From the NCBI RefSeq assembly GCF_004136015.1, contig NZ_CP024866.1:4311776-4344534 (forward strand): a stretch of DNA of 32,759 nucleotides, in the 5' to 3' direction. Numbering within the stretch: position 1 is the first letter of the stretch; each line of letters opens with the position of its first letter. Of this stretch, positions 16,254-24,646 are shown one piece after another. The position numbers and the translations under genes were made by a program. A model generated the notes under the pieces. That model was given only the letters and a program-made list of their open reading frames with translations. It searched no databases and was not told the DNA's origin. This DNA is from Pseudomonas sp. ACM7. Lineage in GTDB: Bacteria > Pseudomonadota > Gammaproteobacteria > Pseudomonadales > Pseudomonadaceae.

Positions 16254-17438
16254 TCAGCGAATGTGTTGGGCGTAATGCCGCGGATCGAAGCGCAAGACCA
16301 TCAGGATCATCAGTGCCATAACGCCGGTCAGTGACCACCAGGCCCATTCGAAACTGCCGAGATGATCGCGGATCAACCCGGCAATCAGCGGTGAGAGACC
16401 GGCGATCAGGTAGCCGATGCCTTGCACGAACGCGGTCAGGCCGCCGGCACGCTGGGGATTGTCCAGATGATCCAGGGACACAATCAGGCTCATCGGGAAC
16501 AGTCCGCCGATGCCGAGCCCCAATAGACATGGCCACAACAGACTCAGGTACTGCGGGCTGAGAATAAGCCCGCAAAAACCCGCCATGATCAGCGCCAGCA
16601 ACACTACCAGCACCACGCGCCGGTCACGGCTGCAGTTGGCGATGGCCGGTGTCAGCAGGCCAGACAACACTTCCATGGCGGTCAGGAAACCCAGCAGCAA
16701 CCCGGCGTTTTGTTCGCTCCAACCCTTTTCCACGTAGTACGGCGCCAGCCAGGCCAGCACACAGGTGTAGGACGCCGTGCCCAGGCCGAAGAAGATGGCG
16801 AGCAGCCAGGCGCGGGAATTGCCGAAGAAGGATTCATTGCGTTGCGTCTGAGCAGGCTGCGCCGGCAGCCTTTCACGTTGCACGCACCAAAACAGCAGCG
16901 CTACCAACGCCAGCGCCGCCCAGATCGCCAGGCCTACGCGCCAGCTGCCCGTGCGGATCATCACCAGCGGCGCAAACGACGCCGCAATCGCTGCGCCGCC
17001 CATGATCGACGTGACGTAGAGCCCCATGCACACGGAAACGTTATCGCTGAAGCGGGATTTGATCAGCGCCGGCATCAATGCCTGGATCAGCGCGATACCG
17101 ATACCCGCCAGTACGGCGCTGAGGATCAGTTCGGCCGCCGAATCGAGGAACAACCGCGACACCGTGGCCACGCCGATGATCAGCAGCGAGAGCACCATGG
17201 TGCGTTGTTCGCCGATTCGTTGGCTGACGCCCAGCCCAAAGAACATCGCCAGCCCCATCGCCATCACCGGCAGCATGGTCAGCAGCGAGGCCAGGCTGAA
17301 ACTCAGTGCAATGTCGCCGCGAATCGCCGACAGCAAAGGACCGACGGCGGCCATGGAAGGCCGCAGGTTCAGGGCGACAAGAATGATGCTGAACATCAGC
17401 CAGAGGGCGGGGCGGGAGATTGCGCGAACGTTTTCCAT
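16254..17438 (-). CDS. CynX/NimT-type MFS transporter
   Basis: A 394-aa major facilitator with twelve helices. The N-terminal LVALNLRPSMAAVGPLLSAI is the hallmark of the CynX/NimT (cyanate/nitroimidazole) subfamily. It runs to a short Arg/His-rich tail. The ATG at 17438 has AAGG upstream. The gene heads a two-gene transcript with the EamA exporter. There are no cyanase or carbonic anhydrase genes nearby, so cyanate is not supported as substrate. A second possibility is linkage with the polyamine-type ligase encoded divergently at 17982, but this is only proximity. Confidence 0.87.
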   Translation of the reverse strand: MENVRAISRPALWLMFSIILVALNLRPSMAAVGPLLSAIRGDIALSFSLASLLTMLPVMAMGLAMFFGLGVSQRIGEQRTMVLSLLIIGVATVSRLFLDSAAELILSAVLAGIGIALIQALMPALIKSRFSDNVSVCMGLYVTSIMGGAAIAASFAPLVMIRTGSWRVGLAIWAALALVALLFWCVQRERLPAQPAQTQRNESFFGNSRAWLLAIFFGLGTASYTCVLAWLAPYYVEKGWSEQNAGLLLGFLTAMEVLSGLLTPAIANCSRDRRVVLVVLLALIMAGFCGLILSPQYLSLLWPCLLGLGIGGLFPMSLIVSLDHLDNPQRAGGLTAFVQGIGYLIAGLSPLIAGLIRDHLGSFEWAWWSLTGVMALMILMVLRFDPRHYAQHIR

Positions 17439-17546
17439 CTATCGGACCTTGAATGACCAGGAGCCGATTAGGCGCGCGAGGCCTGGAGGCCGCAAATCAG
17501 AAAGTCCGGAATAGTATTTAGAAATTAAATAGCACTCCGCTCGCCC

Positions 17547-17678
17547 TGTAGCAGCTGCCGAAGGCTGCGTCCGGCTGCGAAGCAGGCGCAAATTCTGCCA
17601 CCGGATTAACCTGCCATACCGCATTGGCTGATTTAACGTCTGCTTCGCAGCCGGACGCAGCCTTCGGCAGCTGCTACA
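17547..17678. repeat. REP-like doublet, second family, 39-bp perfect inverted arms
   Basis: Arms at 17547-17585 and 17640-17678 are exact reverse complements over 39 bases, separated by 54 nt. The left arm begins TGTAGCAGCTGCCGAAGGCTG and so belongs to a different REP family from the GTGGGAGC copies elsewhere in the window. The arms are rich in shorter palindromes (GCAGCTGC). It sits in the gap between the divergent MFS and glutamine-synthetase-like genes. Confidence 0.88.
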
Positions 17679-17798
17679 AGTACCGTGGTGCTGCTCAATT
17701 GTTTAGCCAGCCCACAACCAAAGTTCTTCAAATCCCGATTTAACGACTTAACCTCCCGTGTGACGCTGCTGCTCATCTGTTCTATGCGGTTTTCTCTA

Positions 17799-17812
17799 TG
17801 GACGATTGTCCA
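17799..17812. promoter_or_regulatory. Palindromic candidate operator upstream of glutamine-synthetase-like gene
   Basis: TGGACGATTGTCCA is a TGGAC-N4-GTCCA inverted repeat 170 nt before the ATG at 17982. The surrounding gap (17679-17981) shows no gene and no clear -35/-10 pair. The symmetry suggests a dimeric repressor site; the protein that binds it cannot be named from sequence. Confidence 0.4.
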
Positions 17813-17981
17813 GTCGCACTTCCCTCCGAATTAGCCTTTTGGGCGCTGTGGCACTGCCGTCACGCGCGCCCACCGGATTCCTGCATTTCCCGTTGATTGT
17901 TCTTACAGGTCCCGCGCTATACGCCGGGATCAAAGCGGCGACGCCTGTGCGTTTGCCTGACGCGGAAATAAGAGAATTCCC

Positions 17982-19364
17982 ATGAGTGTTGCCACGACAT
18001 CTTTCGCCTCCAAGCAAGAAGCCCTGACCTTTCTGGAACAGAACCCGGGTATCGAGATGTTCGAGTTGTTCATCCTCGACAACAACGGTGTACCTCGGGG
18101 CAAGTTGCTGCACCGCGATGAATTGCTGGCGGTGTACGAAAGCGGGCGGCCATTGCCGAGCACCATTCTTGGCCTGACCATCAACGGCGATGACGTGGAA
18201 AACTCCGGCCTGGTCTGGGACGTTGGCGATATCGACTGCCGGGCGTACCCGATCAGCGGCAGTTTGACGCGCATGCCATGGCGGCTGATGCCTACGGCGG
18301 CGGTGCAGGTCAGCATGCACCCGAAGGAGGGCATGCCCGCGACGATTGCCGATCCACGGCATCTGCTGGCGAAAGTCATCGAAGGCTTGCAGGCCGACGG
18401 TTATTACCCGGTGATGGCGGCGGAGCTGGAGTTCTATCTGCTGGATCAGCAGCGCGACAGTAACGGTCGACCGCAACCGGCGCGGGATGTCGATGGCGGG
18501 CGGCCACGAGGCACTCAGGTCTACGGATTGCGTGAACTGGAACAGATCGAGCCGTTTCTGGCCGATCTCTATAGCGCCTGCAAAGTCCAGGGCATTCCGG
18601 CGCGCACGGCGATTTCCGAATACGCGCCGGGGCAAGTGGAAATCACCCTCGAACACCGCACCGACGCCTTGCAGGCGATGGACGAAGCGGTGCGCTACAA
18701 ACGACTGGTCAAAGGTGTGGCCCACAAGCATGGGATGACGGCGTGCTTCATGGCCAAACCGTTCGATGACCTGGCGGGCACTGGCATGCACATGCACGTC
18801 AGCCTGGCCGACAAGGAAGGCAACAACCTGTTCGCCAGCGAAGCCCCGGACGGTACGCCGCTGCTCAAACAGGCGGTCGGCGGGATGCTCAGTACGTTGC
18901 TCGATTCATTGCTGCTGTTTTGTCCGAACGCAAACTCTTACCGTCGCTTCCAGACCAACAGCTATGCGCCGCTGGCAGCCACCTGGGGCGTGGACAATCG
19001 CACCGTGAGTTTGCGCGTACCCGGCGGGCCGGCGTTCTCCCGGCATATTGAACACCGCATCTGTGGCGCCGACGCCAACCCGTATCTGGCGGCTGCGGCG
19101 ATTCTGGCCGGGATCCATCGCGGTATTCGCGAACAACTCGATCCTGGTGTGCCGGTGGAGGGCAATGGCTACGCCCAGGCCACGGAACTGTTGCCGACTG
19201 ACTGGCTGACCACGTTGCGGGCGCTGGAAGGTTCGAGTTGGGCGCGAGAGGCATTCGGCGGTGAGTTCCTCGGCGTGTACCTGGCGGTAAAACGTGCCGA
19301 GTATCGACAGTTCATGGGGGAAGTCGGCGAGCAGGACTGGCGTTGGTATTTGAATCAAGCCTGA
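17982..19364 (+). CDS. Glutamine-synthetase family, probable gamma-glutamylpolyamine synthetase
   Basis: A 460-aa cytoplasmic ATP-dependent ligase with the glutamine synthetase fold: N-terminal beta-grasp (about residues 10-105) and C-terminal catalytic domain (about 110-455). Metal and ATP residues are visible in AELEFYLL, the EYAPGQVEI segment (Glu213), KPFDDLAGTGMHMH (Lys259, His270) and the RVPGGPAFSRHIEHR segment. It lacks the NLYDLPPEE-type adenylylation tyrosine of GlnA. This, and its length, fit the PuuA/PauA/SpuI group, which attaches glutamate to putrescine or other polyamines for catabolism. No other puu/pau genes are next to it, so the amine substrate is open. AAGAGA precedes the ATG. 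Confidence 0.87.
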   Translation: MSVATTSFASKQEALTFLEQNPGIEMFELFILDNNGVPRGKLLHRDELLAVYESGRPLPSTILGLTINGDDVENSGLVWDVGDIDCRAYPISGSLTRMPWRLMPTAAVQVSMHPKEGMPATIADPRHLLAKVIEGLQADGYYPVMAAELEFYLLDQQRDSNGRPQPARDVDGGRPRGTQVYGLRELEQIEPFLADLYSACKVQGIPARTAISEYAPGQVEITLEHRTDALQAMDEAVRYKRLVKGVAHKHGMTACFMAKPFDDLAGTGMHMHVSLADKEGNNLFASEAPDGTPLLKQAVGGMLSTLLDSLLLFCPNANSYRRFQTNSYAPLAATWGVDNRTVSLRVPGGPAFSRHIEHRICGADANPYLAAAAILAGIHRGIREQLDPGVPVEGNGYAQATELLPTDWLTTLRALEGSSWAREAFGGEFLGVYLAVKRAEYRQFMGEVGEQDWRWYLNQA

Positions 19365-19415
19365 ACAGAACCTGAAGCATTCTCAAATAAGTTGACCGTT
19401 TTTGCCTCGTGCCAT

Positions 19416-19442
19416 GAGCCAACTAATCGTTGGCTTCTTTTT
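19416..19442 (+). terminator. Rho-independent terminator of the glutamine-synthetase-like gene
   Basis: Stem AGCCAAC (19417-19423) pairs with GTTGGCT (19429-19435) around loop TAATC, followed by TCTTTTTT. It is 52 nt after the stop codon. Its T-tract is shared with a ColR-like box for the next gene. Confidence 0.8.
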
Positions 19443-19473
19443 CACAAAAAATTGATGGTTGGCAGCCTACACT
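19430..19473 (+). promoter_or_regulatory. Candidate ColR box and promoter for eptA
   Basis: TTGGCTTCTTTTTCAC (19430-19445) matches the ColR consensus as I recall it from P. putida, YYNASNNYTTTTTCAC, at every fixed position but one (G for A at position 4). A -10-like TACACT lies at 19468-19473, so the box abuts where the -35 would be, as expected for an activated promoter. Start of transcription would be near 19480, about 64 nt before the eptA ATG. Confidence 0.55.
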
Positions 19474-19543
19474 TAGTGATGTTACGGCCAATGAAATTTT
19501 CACATTTGGCGAAGGCACTTTTATTCAGGAACAGCCGATCATC

Positions 19544-21193
19544 ATGTTGAAGATTAAAGCCGTGCGCCCCGAGTGGGTGACACTGATTTCCAGCGCCTTT
19601 CTATTGGCAGGATTCAATTTCGTTCTCTGGCAACACCTGTTTGAAATCACGGCCTCTGACGGTCAAGGCATCGTCATGCGTGTGGCATTCGGGGCGATGA
19701 TCCTTGCTGCTTTCAACATTGTGCTGACCCTGCTGGCGTTCCGGCCGGTAATGAAGCCCGTTTTGACGCTGATCTTTATGGTCAGTGCCAGCGTCGCGTA
19801 CTTCATGGGTCAATATGGCGTGCTGATTGACACCGGCATGTTGCGTAACTTTGCGCAAACTAATGCGACGGAAGTGCGTGACTTGCTGTCGTTGAAGTTG
19901 CTTGTTTATATCCTTGTGCTGGGTGTTTTGCCGTCGTTGTTGTTGTGGCAGATCCCGGTTAATTACCGCCGCTGGCACCGTGAGCTATTAAGTAAAGCAC
20001 TGGTAACTGTCGCGTCGGTTGCCGTGATTGGTGGCGTTGCACTGGTTAACTATCAGGGCCTGTCTTCGTTGTTTCGCAATCATCATGAATTGCGCCTGAT
20101 GGTCGTGCCAAGCAACTACATCGGTGCCTCTTTCGGCTTTCTGCGTGAGCAGGTCGCGTCTGCGCAGCAGCCCTTTGTCAAACTGGGTGAAGATGCCCAG
20201 AGAAATCCCGCCTGGCAAACCCATGAGCGCAAATCCCTGACCGTGCTGGTGGTGGGCGAAAGTGCCCGGGCCGAGAACTTCGGCATCCTGGGGTATAACC
20301 GTGACACCACCCCCAAACTGAGTAAAGAGGCCGGCCTGATCGCGTTCACCGACGTGCATTCCTGCGGGACGGAAACAGCCGTGTCGGTGCCGTGCATGTT
20401 CTCCGACATGGGCCGCAAGGATTACAACGCCAGCAAGGCAAAGAACCAGGAAGGCCTGCTGGACGTACTTAAACGCGCGGGTCTCGACGTGATCTGGCGC
20501 GATAACCAATCGGGCTGCAAAGGCACTTGCGATAGGGTGACCGTCGACGACGTCAGTAACCTGAAAGACCCGGTGCTGTGTGCCAATAGCGAATGCCGCG
20601 ATGAAATCCTGCTGCAGGGTTTGCAGCACTTCATCGATACCCTGGATAAAGACACGGTACTGGTATTGCACCAGATGGGCAGTCACGGTCCGGAATACTT
20701 CAAGCGCTACCCGAAAGAGTACGAGCGCTTCACCCCGGTTTGTGAAAGTAACGCCCTGAATAATTGCAGTCGCGAAAGTATCGTCAATGGCTACGACAAC
20801 ACCCTGGTGTATACCGACCACGTGCTGTCGACCCTGATCGATTTGTTGCGCAACAATCAGGACAAAGTCGATACCGCGATGCTCTATTTGTCGGACCACG
20901 GCGAATCCCTGGGCGAGTACAACTTGTTCCTGCATGGCACGCCTTACATGCTGGCGCCGGAACAACAAAAGCATGTCGCGATGCTGGCCTGGTTTTCCGA
21001 CAGCTATCAAAAGTCGTTCTCGGTGGACGCCAATTGCCTGCAACTGAGTCGCGACAAGCCCTTGAGCCAGGACAACCTGTTCCATTCGATGCTCGGTTTG
21101 CTGGAGGTCAAGACCACGGTGTACAAGCAGAATCTGGATATGTTTGCCGGATGTCGTGGTGCGGTGACCGACGGCGTGTTGGCCAAAAAGTGA
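19544..21193 (+). CDS. eptA: EptA-type lipid A phosphoethanolamine transferase
   Basis: Inner-membrane enzyme of 549 aa that moves phosphoethanolamine from phosphatidylethanolamine to lipid A, lowering surface charge and cationic peptide binding. Five membrane helices lie within about residues 10-175, followed by a periplasmic sulfatase-fold domain from about 225. Catalytic residues are in place: Glu239 (VVGESARAENFG), nucleophile Thr278 (CGTETAVSVPCMFS) and the SDHGESLGE metal site. Paired cysteines (274/284 and several later) match the disulfides of the family. The ATG at 19544 gives the normal length; an in-frame ATG at 19415 lies inside the terminator hairpin region and is rejected. Names eptA and cptA are both used in Pseudomonas. 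Confidence 0.93.
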   Translation: MLKIKAVRPEWVTLISSAFLLAGFNFVLWQHLFEITASDGQGIVMRVAFGAMILAAFNIVLTLLAFRPVMKPVLTLIFMVSASVAYFMGQYGVLIDTGMLRNFAQTNATEVRDLLSLKLLVYILVLGVLPSLLLWQIPVNYRRWHRELLSKALVTVASVAVIGGVALVNYQGLSSLFRNHHELRLMVVPSNYIGASFGFLREQVASAQQPFVKLGEDAQRNPAWQTHERKSLTVLVVGESARAENFGILGYNRDTTPKLSKEAGLIAFTDVHSCGTETAVSVPCMFSDMGRKDYNASKAKNQEGLLDVLKRAGLDVIWRDNQSGCKGTCDRVTVDDVSNLKDPVLCANSECRDEILLQGLQHFIDTLDKDTVLVLHQMGSHGPEYFKRYPKEYERFTPVCESNALNNCSRESIVNGYDNTLVYTDHVLSTLIDLLRNNQDKVDTAMLYLSDHGESLGEYNLFLHGTPYMLAPEQQKHVAMLAWFSDSYQKSFSVDANCLQLSRDKPLSQDNLFHSMLGLLEVKTTVYKQNLDMFAGCRGAVTDGVLAKK

Positions 21194-21266
21194 GTACCTC
21201 AACCTTTTTTTCATGCCCCGGTCGCTAACTTGCGGCCGGCAGAGTTTCCCCCGAGAGCCATTGCAC

Positions 21267-21929
21267 ATGCCCGCTCAACCCCCATCTGCCATCGAGCTTG
21301 AGATCGCCCGGCGCTACGATCAGGAGCACGCCCGCGTCTGTCTTCAGCCGCGACCGCGTGGCCTGGCCGGGCGGTTGACGTTCTGGCGTGACGAGCAATT
21401 GGTGCGCAGCGCGCTCAAGGCTGCCGGCGAACCGGGTCTGGTTCTTGATTTGGCTTGCGGTGTCGGGCGCTTCTGGCCAGTACTGGCCGAGCATGCAAAC
21501 CGGGTGATCCTCGCGGCCGACCCGTCGCAGGACATACTCGATCATGCCCGCACTCACCATCCGCAGAGCCTGCTGAAACGGGTCAAGACCTTTCAGAGTT
21601 CAGCGTTCACCATCGGCTTGTCGGCGAATGCGGTTGACTGCATTTTTTGCATGCAGCTGTTTCAACACATCGCCTGCCCCGAGCATCGTTTGGCCATGCT
21701 TAAGGAGTTCCATCGGGTCAGTCGCGATACGGTGATTGTGGGGGTTCGGGTCGATGCTCATTTCAAAGGCCGGCGCACGGATGCACAGGGCGTTCCGGCC
21801 CGACCGTTGGCCAGCAAGGCCGACGTGGAAGCCGAGTTCAAGCTCGCAGGTTTGCGCGTGCTCAGTCATCAGGACTTCCTGCCCGGCTGTGCGCGGATGC
21901 GCGTCTACGTACTGCGTAAGGCCGGCTAG
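21267..21929 (+). CDS. Class I SAM-dependent methyltransferase
   Basis: A 220-aa soluble protein with a Rossmann methyltransferase fold. Motif I is VLDLACGVGRFWPVL at about residues 59-73, followed by VILAADPSQDILDHA (motif II region with the acidic residue that binds the SAM ribose) and the VDCIFCMQLFQHI strand. The substrate is unknown. The ATG at 21267 is chosen as the nearest start before ELEIARRYDQEH; the ribosome site is weak (GAGAG), and an alternative ATG at 21213 lacks one. It begins 73 nt after eptA in the same direction with no clear terminator between, so it may share the eptA transcript. Confidence 0.8.
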   Translation: MPAQPPSAIELEIARRYDQEHARVCLQPRPRGLAGRLTFWRDEQLVRSALKAAGEPGLVLDLACGVGRFWPVLAEHANRVILAADPSQDILDHARTHHPQSLLKRVKTFQSSAFTIGLSANAVDCIFCMQLFQHIACPEHRLAMLKEFHRVSRDTVIVGVRVDAHFKGRRTDAQGVPARPLASKADVEAEFKLAGLRVLSHQDFLPGCARMRVYVLRKAG

Positions 21930-22052
21930 TCTCCGCTTGTCAGACATTTCTTGCCGTCTGGCAGGCATTTTCGCTAAAGCTCTTGTTCAGTGGAGGCGCG
22001 GAAATCGCCGGGGGCGATATATACTGCGCGCCATTCTTCAAGGGAGAGCCGT

Positions 22053-23186
22053 GTGGCCATCGATATTCACTGGATTCGCGACAACGATAGCCTCGGTCAG
22101 TTTTGCGCCGAGTGGCAGCAGCTGCCATTCGTTGCCCTCGACACCGAATTCATGCGGGTCGACACCTTTTATCCGATTGCAGGCCTGCTGCAGATCGGCG
22201 ATGGCGTACGCGCTTACCTGATTGACCCGCTGAGCATCGACAACTGGCAGCCTCTGGCCGCGTTGCTGGAAAACCCGGCCGTGGTCAAAGTCGTCCATGC
22301 GTGCAGCGAAGACCTCGAAGTCCTGCTGCGCCTGACCGGCAGCCTGCCGGCGCCGTTGTTCGACACTCAGTTGGCCGCCGCTTACCTGAACCTCGGTTTT
22401 TCCATGGGGTATTCGCGGTTGGTGCAGGAAGTGCTCGGCATCGACCTGCCCAAGGGCGAGACCCGTTCCGACTGGCTGCAACGTCCACTTTCCGACACCC
22501 AAATCAGCTACGCCGCCGAAGATGCTTTGCACTTGGCGGAAGTTTTCGTACAGCTTCGTCCGAAGCTTTCTGACGACAAGTACGCCTGGGTCCTGGAAGA
22601 CGGCGCCGAGCTGGTGGCCAACCTGCGCCGCGAAGTTGATCCGTATGAGGTCTATCGCGAAGCCAAGCTGGCCTGGAAGCTCTCCCGTGCCCAACTCGTC
22701 GTATTACGTGAACTGTGCGCCTGGCGCGAGCGCGAAGCCCGCGCCCGTGATCTGCCGCGCAACCGCATCGTGCGTGAGCACTCCCTGTGGCCGCTGGCGC
22801 GGACTCAGCCGGACAACCTCGGCGCGTTGGCGAAAATCGAAGACATGCACCCGCGTACCGTGCGTCAGGACGGCGAATTTCTGCTTGATCTGATCAAACG
22901 CTCTGGCAGTGTGTCGCCTGATCAATGGCCGCCTGCGGTGCCGGAGCCTTTGCCGGTGGACGCCGCCACGCTGGTCAAACAGCTGCGTGCGATCGGCCAG
23001 GCCGAAGCCGAGCGCCTGAACATTGCGCCGGAGCTGATGCTGCGCAAGAAAACCCTGGAAGCGCTGCTCAAGAGCGGCTATCCCAATGGTCCTTACCAAT
23101 TGCCTGATTCGCTGCGTGGCTGGCGCCGCGAATTGATGGGCCAGGCGCTGCTCGACAGCCTGGCCACCGCCGGAGAACAGCCTTGA
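22053..23186 (+). CDS. rnd: Ribonuclease D
   Basis: A 377-aa 3'-5' exoribonuclease that trims the 3' ends of tRNA and other stable RNAs. The DEDDy catalytic set is complete: Asp30 and Glu32 (ALDTEFMR), Asp87 ([10 protein letters not shown]), Tyr153 and Asp157 ([10 protein letters not shown]). An HRDC domain follows (about residues 205-290, [22 protein letters not shown]). The start is GTG at 22053, with GGGAG 7 nt upstream. Its TGA overlaps the TTG start of ycgL, so the two are translationally coupled. Confidence 0.95.
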   Translation: MAIDIHWIRDNDSLGQFCAEWQQLPFVALDTEFMRVDTFYPIAGLLQIGDGVRAYLIDPLSIDNWQPLAALLENPAVVKVVHACSEDLEVLLRLTGSLPAPLFDTQLAAAYLNLGFSMGYSRLVQEVLGIDLPKGETRSDWLQRPLSDTQISYAAEDALHLAEVFVQLRPKLSDDKYAWVLEDGAELVANLRREVDPYEVYREAKLAWKLSRAQLVVLRELCAWREREARARDLPRNRIVREHSLWPLARTQPDNLGALAKIEDMHPRTVRQDGEFLLDLIKRSGSVSPDQWPPAVPEPLPVDAATLVKQLRAIGQAEAERLNIAPELMLRKKTLEALLKSGYPNGPYQLPDSLRGWRRELMGQALLDSLATAGEQP

Positions 23187-23476
23187 AACGTATTTGCTCC
23201 ATTTATCGAAGCTTGAAGAAAAACGAGATGTACCTCTATGTGCTCAAAAGCGATGCACTGGAGCGCGTCCCGGAAAGTCTGATGGCCGCCTTCGGCAAAC
23301 CGCATCACGCCTTCGACCTGGTGCTGACCCCCGAGCGTAAACTGTCGCGCGAGGACATCACCGTGGTGCTGGAAAACCTTGAGAAGCAGGGTTACCACTT
23401 GCAAATGCCGCCGGCCGAAGACGAATACATCGAACACTTGCCGGAAGAATTGCTGCGCCGCAACGACCCGATGTGA
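23183..23476 (+). CDS. YcgL-family protein
   Basis: A 97-aa cytoplasmic protein of the YcgL (DUF709/UPF0745-type) family of unknown function, recognised from [19 protein letters not shown] and the YHLQMPP segment. The start is TTG at 23183, overlapping the rnd stop in the sequence TTGA, with GGAG 9 nt upstream. This start gives the usual MKRICSIY N-terminus, whereas the first ATG would remove a conserved strand. Constant pairing with rnd in Pseudomonas suggests a link to RNA metabolism, but no activity is proven. Confidence 0.9.
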   Translation: MKRICSIYRSLKKNEMYLYVLKSDALERVPESLMAAFGKPHHAFDLVLTPERKLSREDITVVLENLEKQGYHLQMPPAEDEYIEHLPEELLRRNDPM

Positions 23477-23540
23477 CTGGCAGACAGGCTCTGTTCAGAG
23501 CCTTTATGAAACACTGGAATGATTTTGGCGAGGGCCAGGG

Positions 23541-23561
23541 CGATGGAGCGTTACTCCATCG
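23541..23561. other. Strong hairpin in the leader of the dehydrogenase gene
   Basis: CGATGGAG (23541-23548) pairs with CTCCATCG (23554-23561) around CGTTA, an 8-bp perfect stem, 36 nt before the ATG at 23597. A second hairpin, AGGCTC with GAGCCT (23486-23503), just after ycgL may be that operon's terminator. A T-run follows the 8-bp stem only after a gap, so it is not a clear terminator. Confidence 0.45.
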
Positions 23562-23596
23562 GCGGCCGTCTGCACTGTTTTTGAAAGGTTTGAACC

Positions 23597-24529
23597 ATGC
23601 GCGTTCTGATTGCTGAACACGACCACCCGGTGTACGCCCAGCTGTTGCGTCAAGCAGCGCCCGACCTGGAAGTGCTGACCAGCGGCGACTCCGCCGAACT
23701 GGCCAGCCAGGCCGCTGATTGTCCGATCTGGCTCGGTCAGCCGGACCTGCTGGCGACCTTGCTGCGTCAGGGCCACGAGCCACAATGGCTGCAATCGACC
23801 TGGGCGGGCATTACGCCGCTGCTGGCCGACGGCTTGCCTCGCCACTATCGCCTGACCCGGGCAGTGGGGATTTTCGGTCAAGTCATGGCCGAATACGTGC
23901 TGACCTACATGCTCGGCCACGAGCGCGAAGTGCTGCCGCGGCTGGTCAGCCAGGTCGAGCGCAAGTGGGACAGTCGCCAGGGCCAAAGCCTGGCCGGGCG
24001 TAAAGTGTTGATCGTCGGCACCGGTGACATCGGCCAGACCGTGGCGCAGTTCCTGGTGCCGTTTGGCGTCGAGTTGTACGGCATCGCCAGCGAAGCCCGT
24101 GAGCAGGCGCCGTTTGTCGAAGTCGGGGCGCTGGCTGATCTGCCGCGTCTGGTCGGTGAGGTGGATTACGTGATCAATCTGCTGCCGAATACGCCGAACA
24201 CCCACGACCTGTACGACGCGGCGCTGTTCAAGCAATTCAAGCCGACCGGGTTGTTCATCAACGTCGGACGCGGCGTGGCAGTGGTCGATGCGGACCTGGT
24301 GGAAGCTTTGAAAGAAGGGCATCTGGCCGGTGCTGTGATCGACGTCTGTCGTCAGGAGCCGCTGCCGCAGCGTCATCCGTTCTGGACCGCTTGGGGCCTG
24401 CTGCTCACTGGCCACAGCTCGGCACCGACCTCGCCATTGATGATGGTGAATCTGTTTGTCGAGAACCTGCGGGCGTATCAGGCGGGTGAGGCATTGCGCG
24501 GGGAAGTGGATTTCAATCGCGGTTATTGA
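23597..24529 (+). CDS. D-2-hydroxyacid dehydrogenase
   Basis: A 310-aa cytoplasmic NAD(P)-dependent oxidoreductase of the D-isomer 2-hydroxyacid dehydrogenase family. The cofactor motif is VLIVGTGDIGQTVAQFL at about residues 137-153. The catalytic trio is the Arg of FINVGRGVAV, the Glu of CRQEPLP and the His of TGHSSAP. The catalytic-domain N-terminus is short, resembling GhrA-type glyoxylate/hydroxypyruvate reductases. The substrate within this class is not assigned. AAAGG precedes the ATG. A REP doublet follows. Confidence 0.88.
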   Translation: MRVLIAEHDHPVYAQLLRQAAPDLEVLTSGDSAELASQAADCPIWLGQPDLLATLLRQGHEPQWLQSTWAGITPLLADGLPRHYRLTRAVGIFGQVMAEYVLTYMLGHEREVLPRLVSQVERKWDSRQGQSLAGRKVLIVGTGDIGQTVAQFLVPFGVELYGIASEAREQAPFVEVGALADLPRLVGEVDYVINLLPNTPNTHDLYDAALFKQFKPTGLFINVGRGVAVVDADLVEALKEGHLAGAVIDVCRQEPLPQRHPFWTAWGLLLTGHSSAPTSPLMMVNLFVENLRAYQAGEALRGEVDFNRGY

Positions 24530-24546
24530 CTTCACCGCAATCAAAA

Positions 24547-24628
24547 TGTGTGGGCTTGGCTCGCGAAGAGGCCGGCACATCCAACATCAATGTTGACTGA
24601 CAGACCGCTTTCGCGAGCAAGCCCCACA
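24547..24628. repeat. Diverged REP doublet
   Basis: TGTGTGGGCTTGGCTCGCGAAG (24547 on) and GCTTTCGCGAGCAAGCCCCACA (24607-24628) are imperfect inverted copies of the GTGGGAGC-type REP; the left one has lost the GAGC. They lie between the dehydrogenase and convergent nitroreductase genes. Confidence 0.75.
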
Positions 24629-24646
24629 TTGGATCTTCATTGTTGG

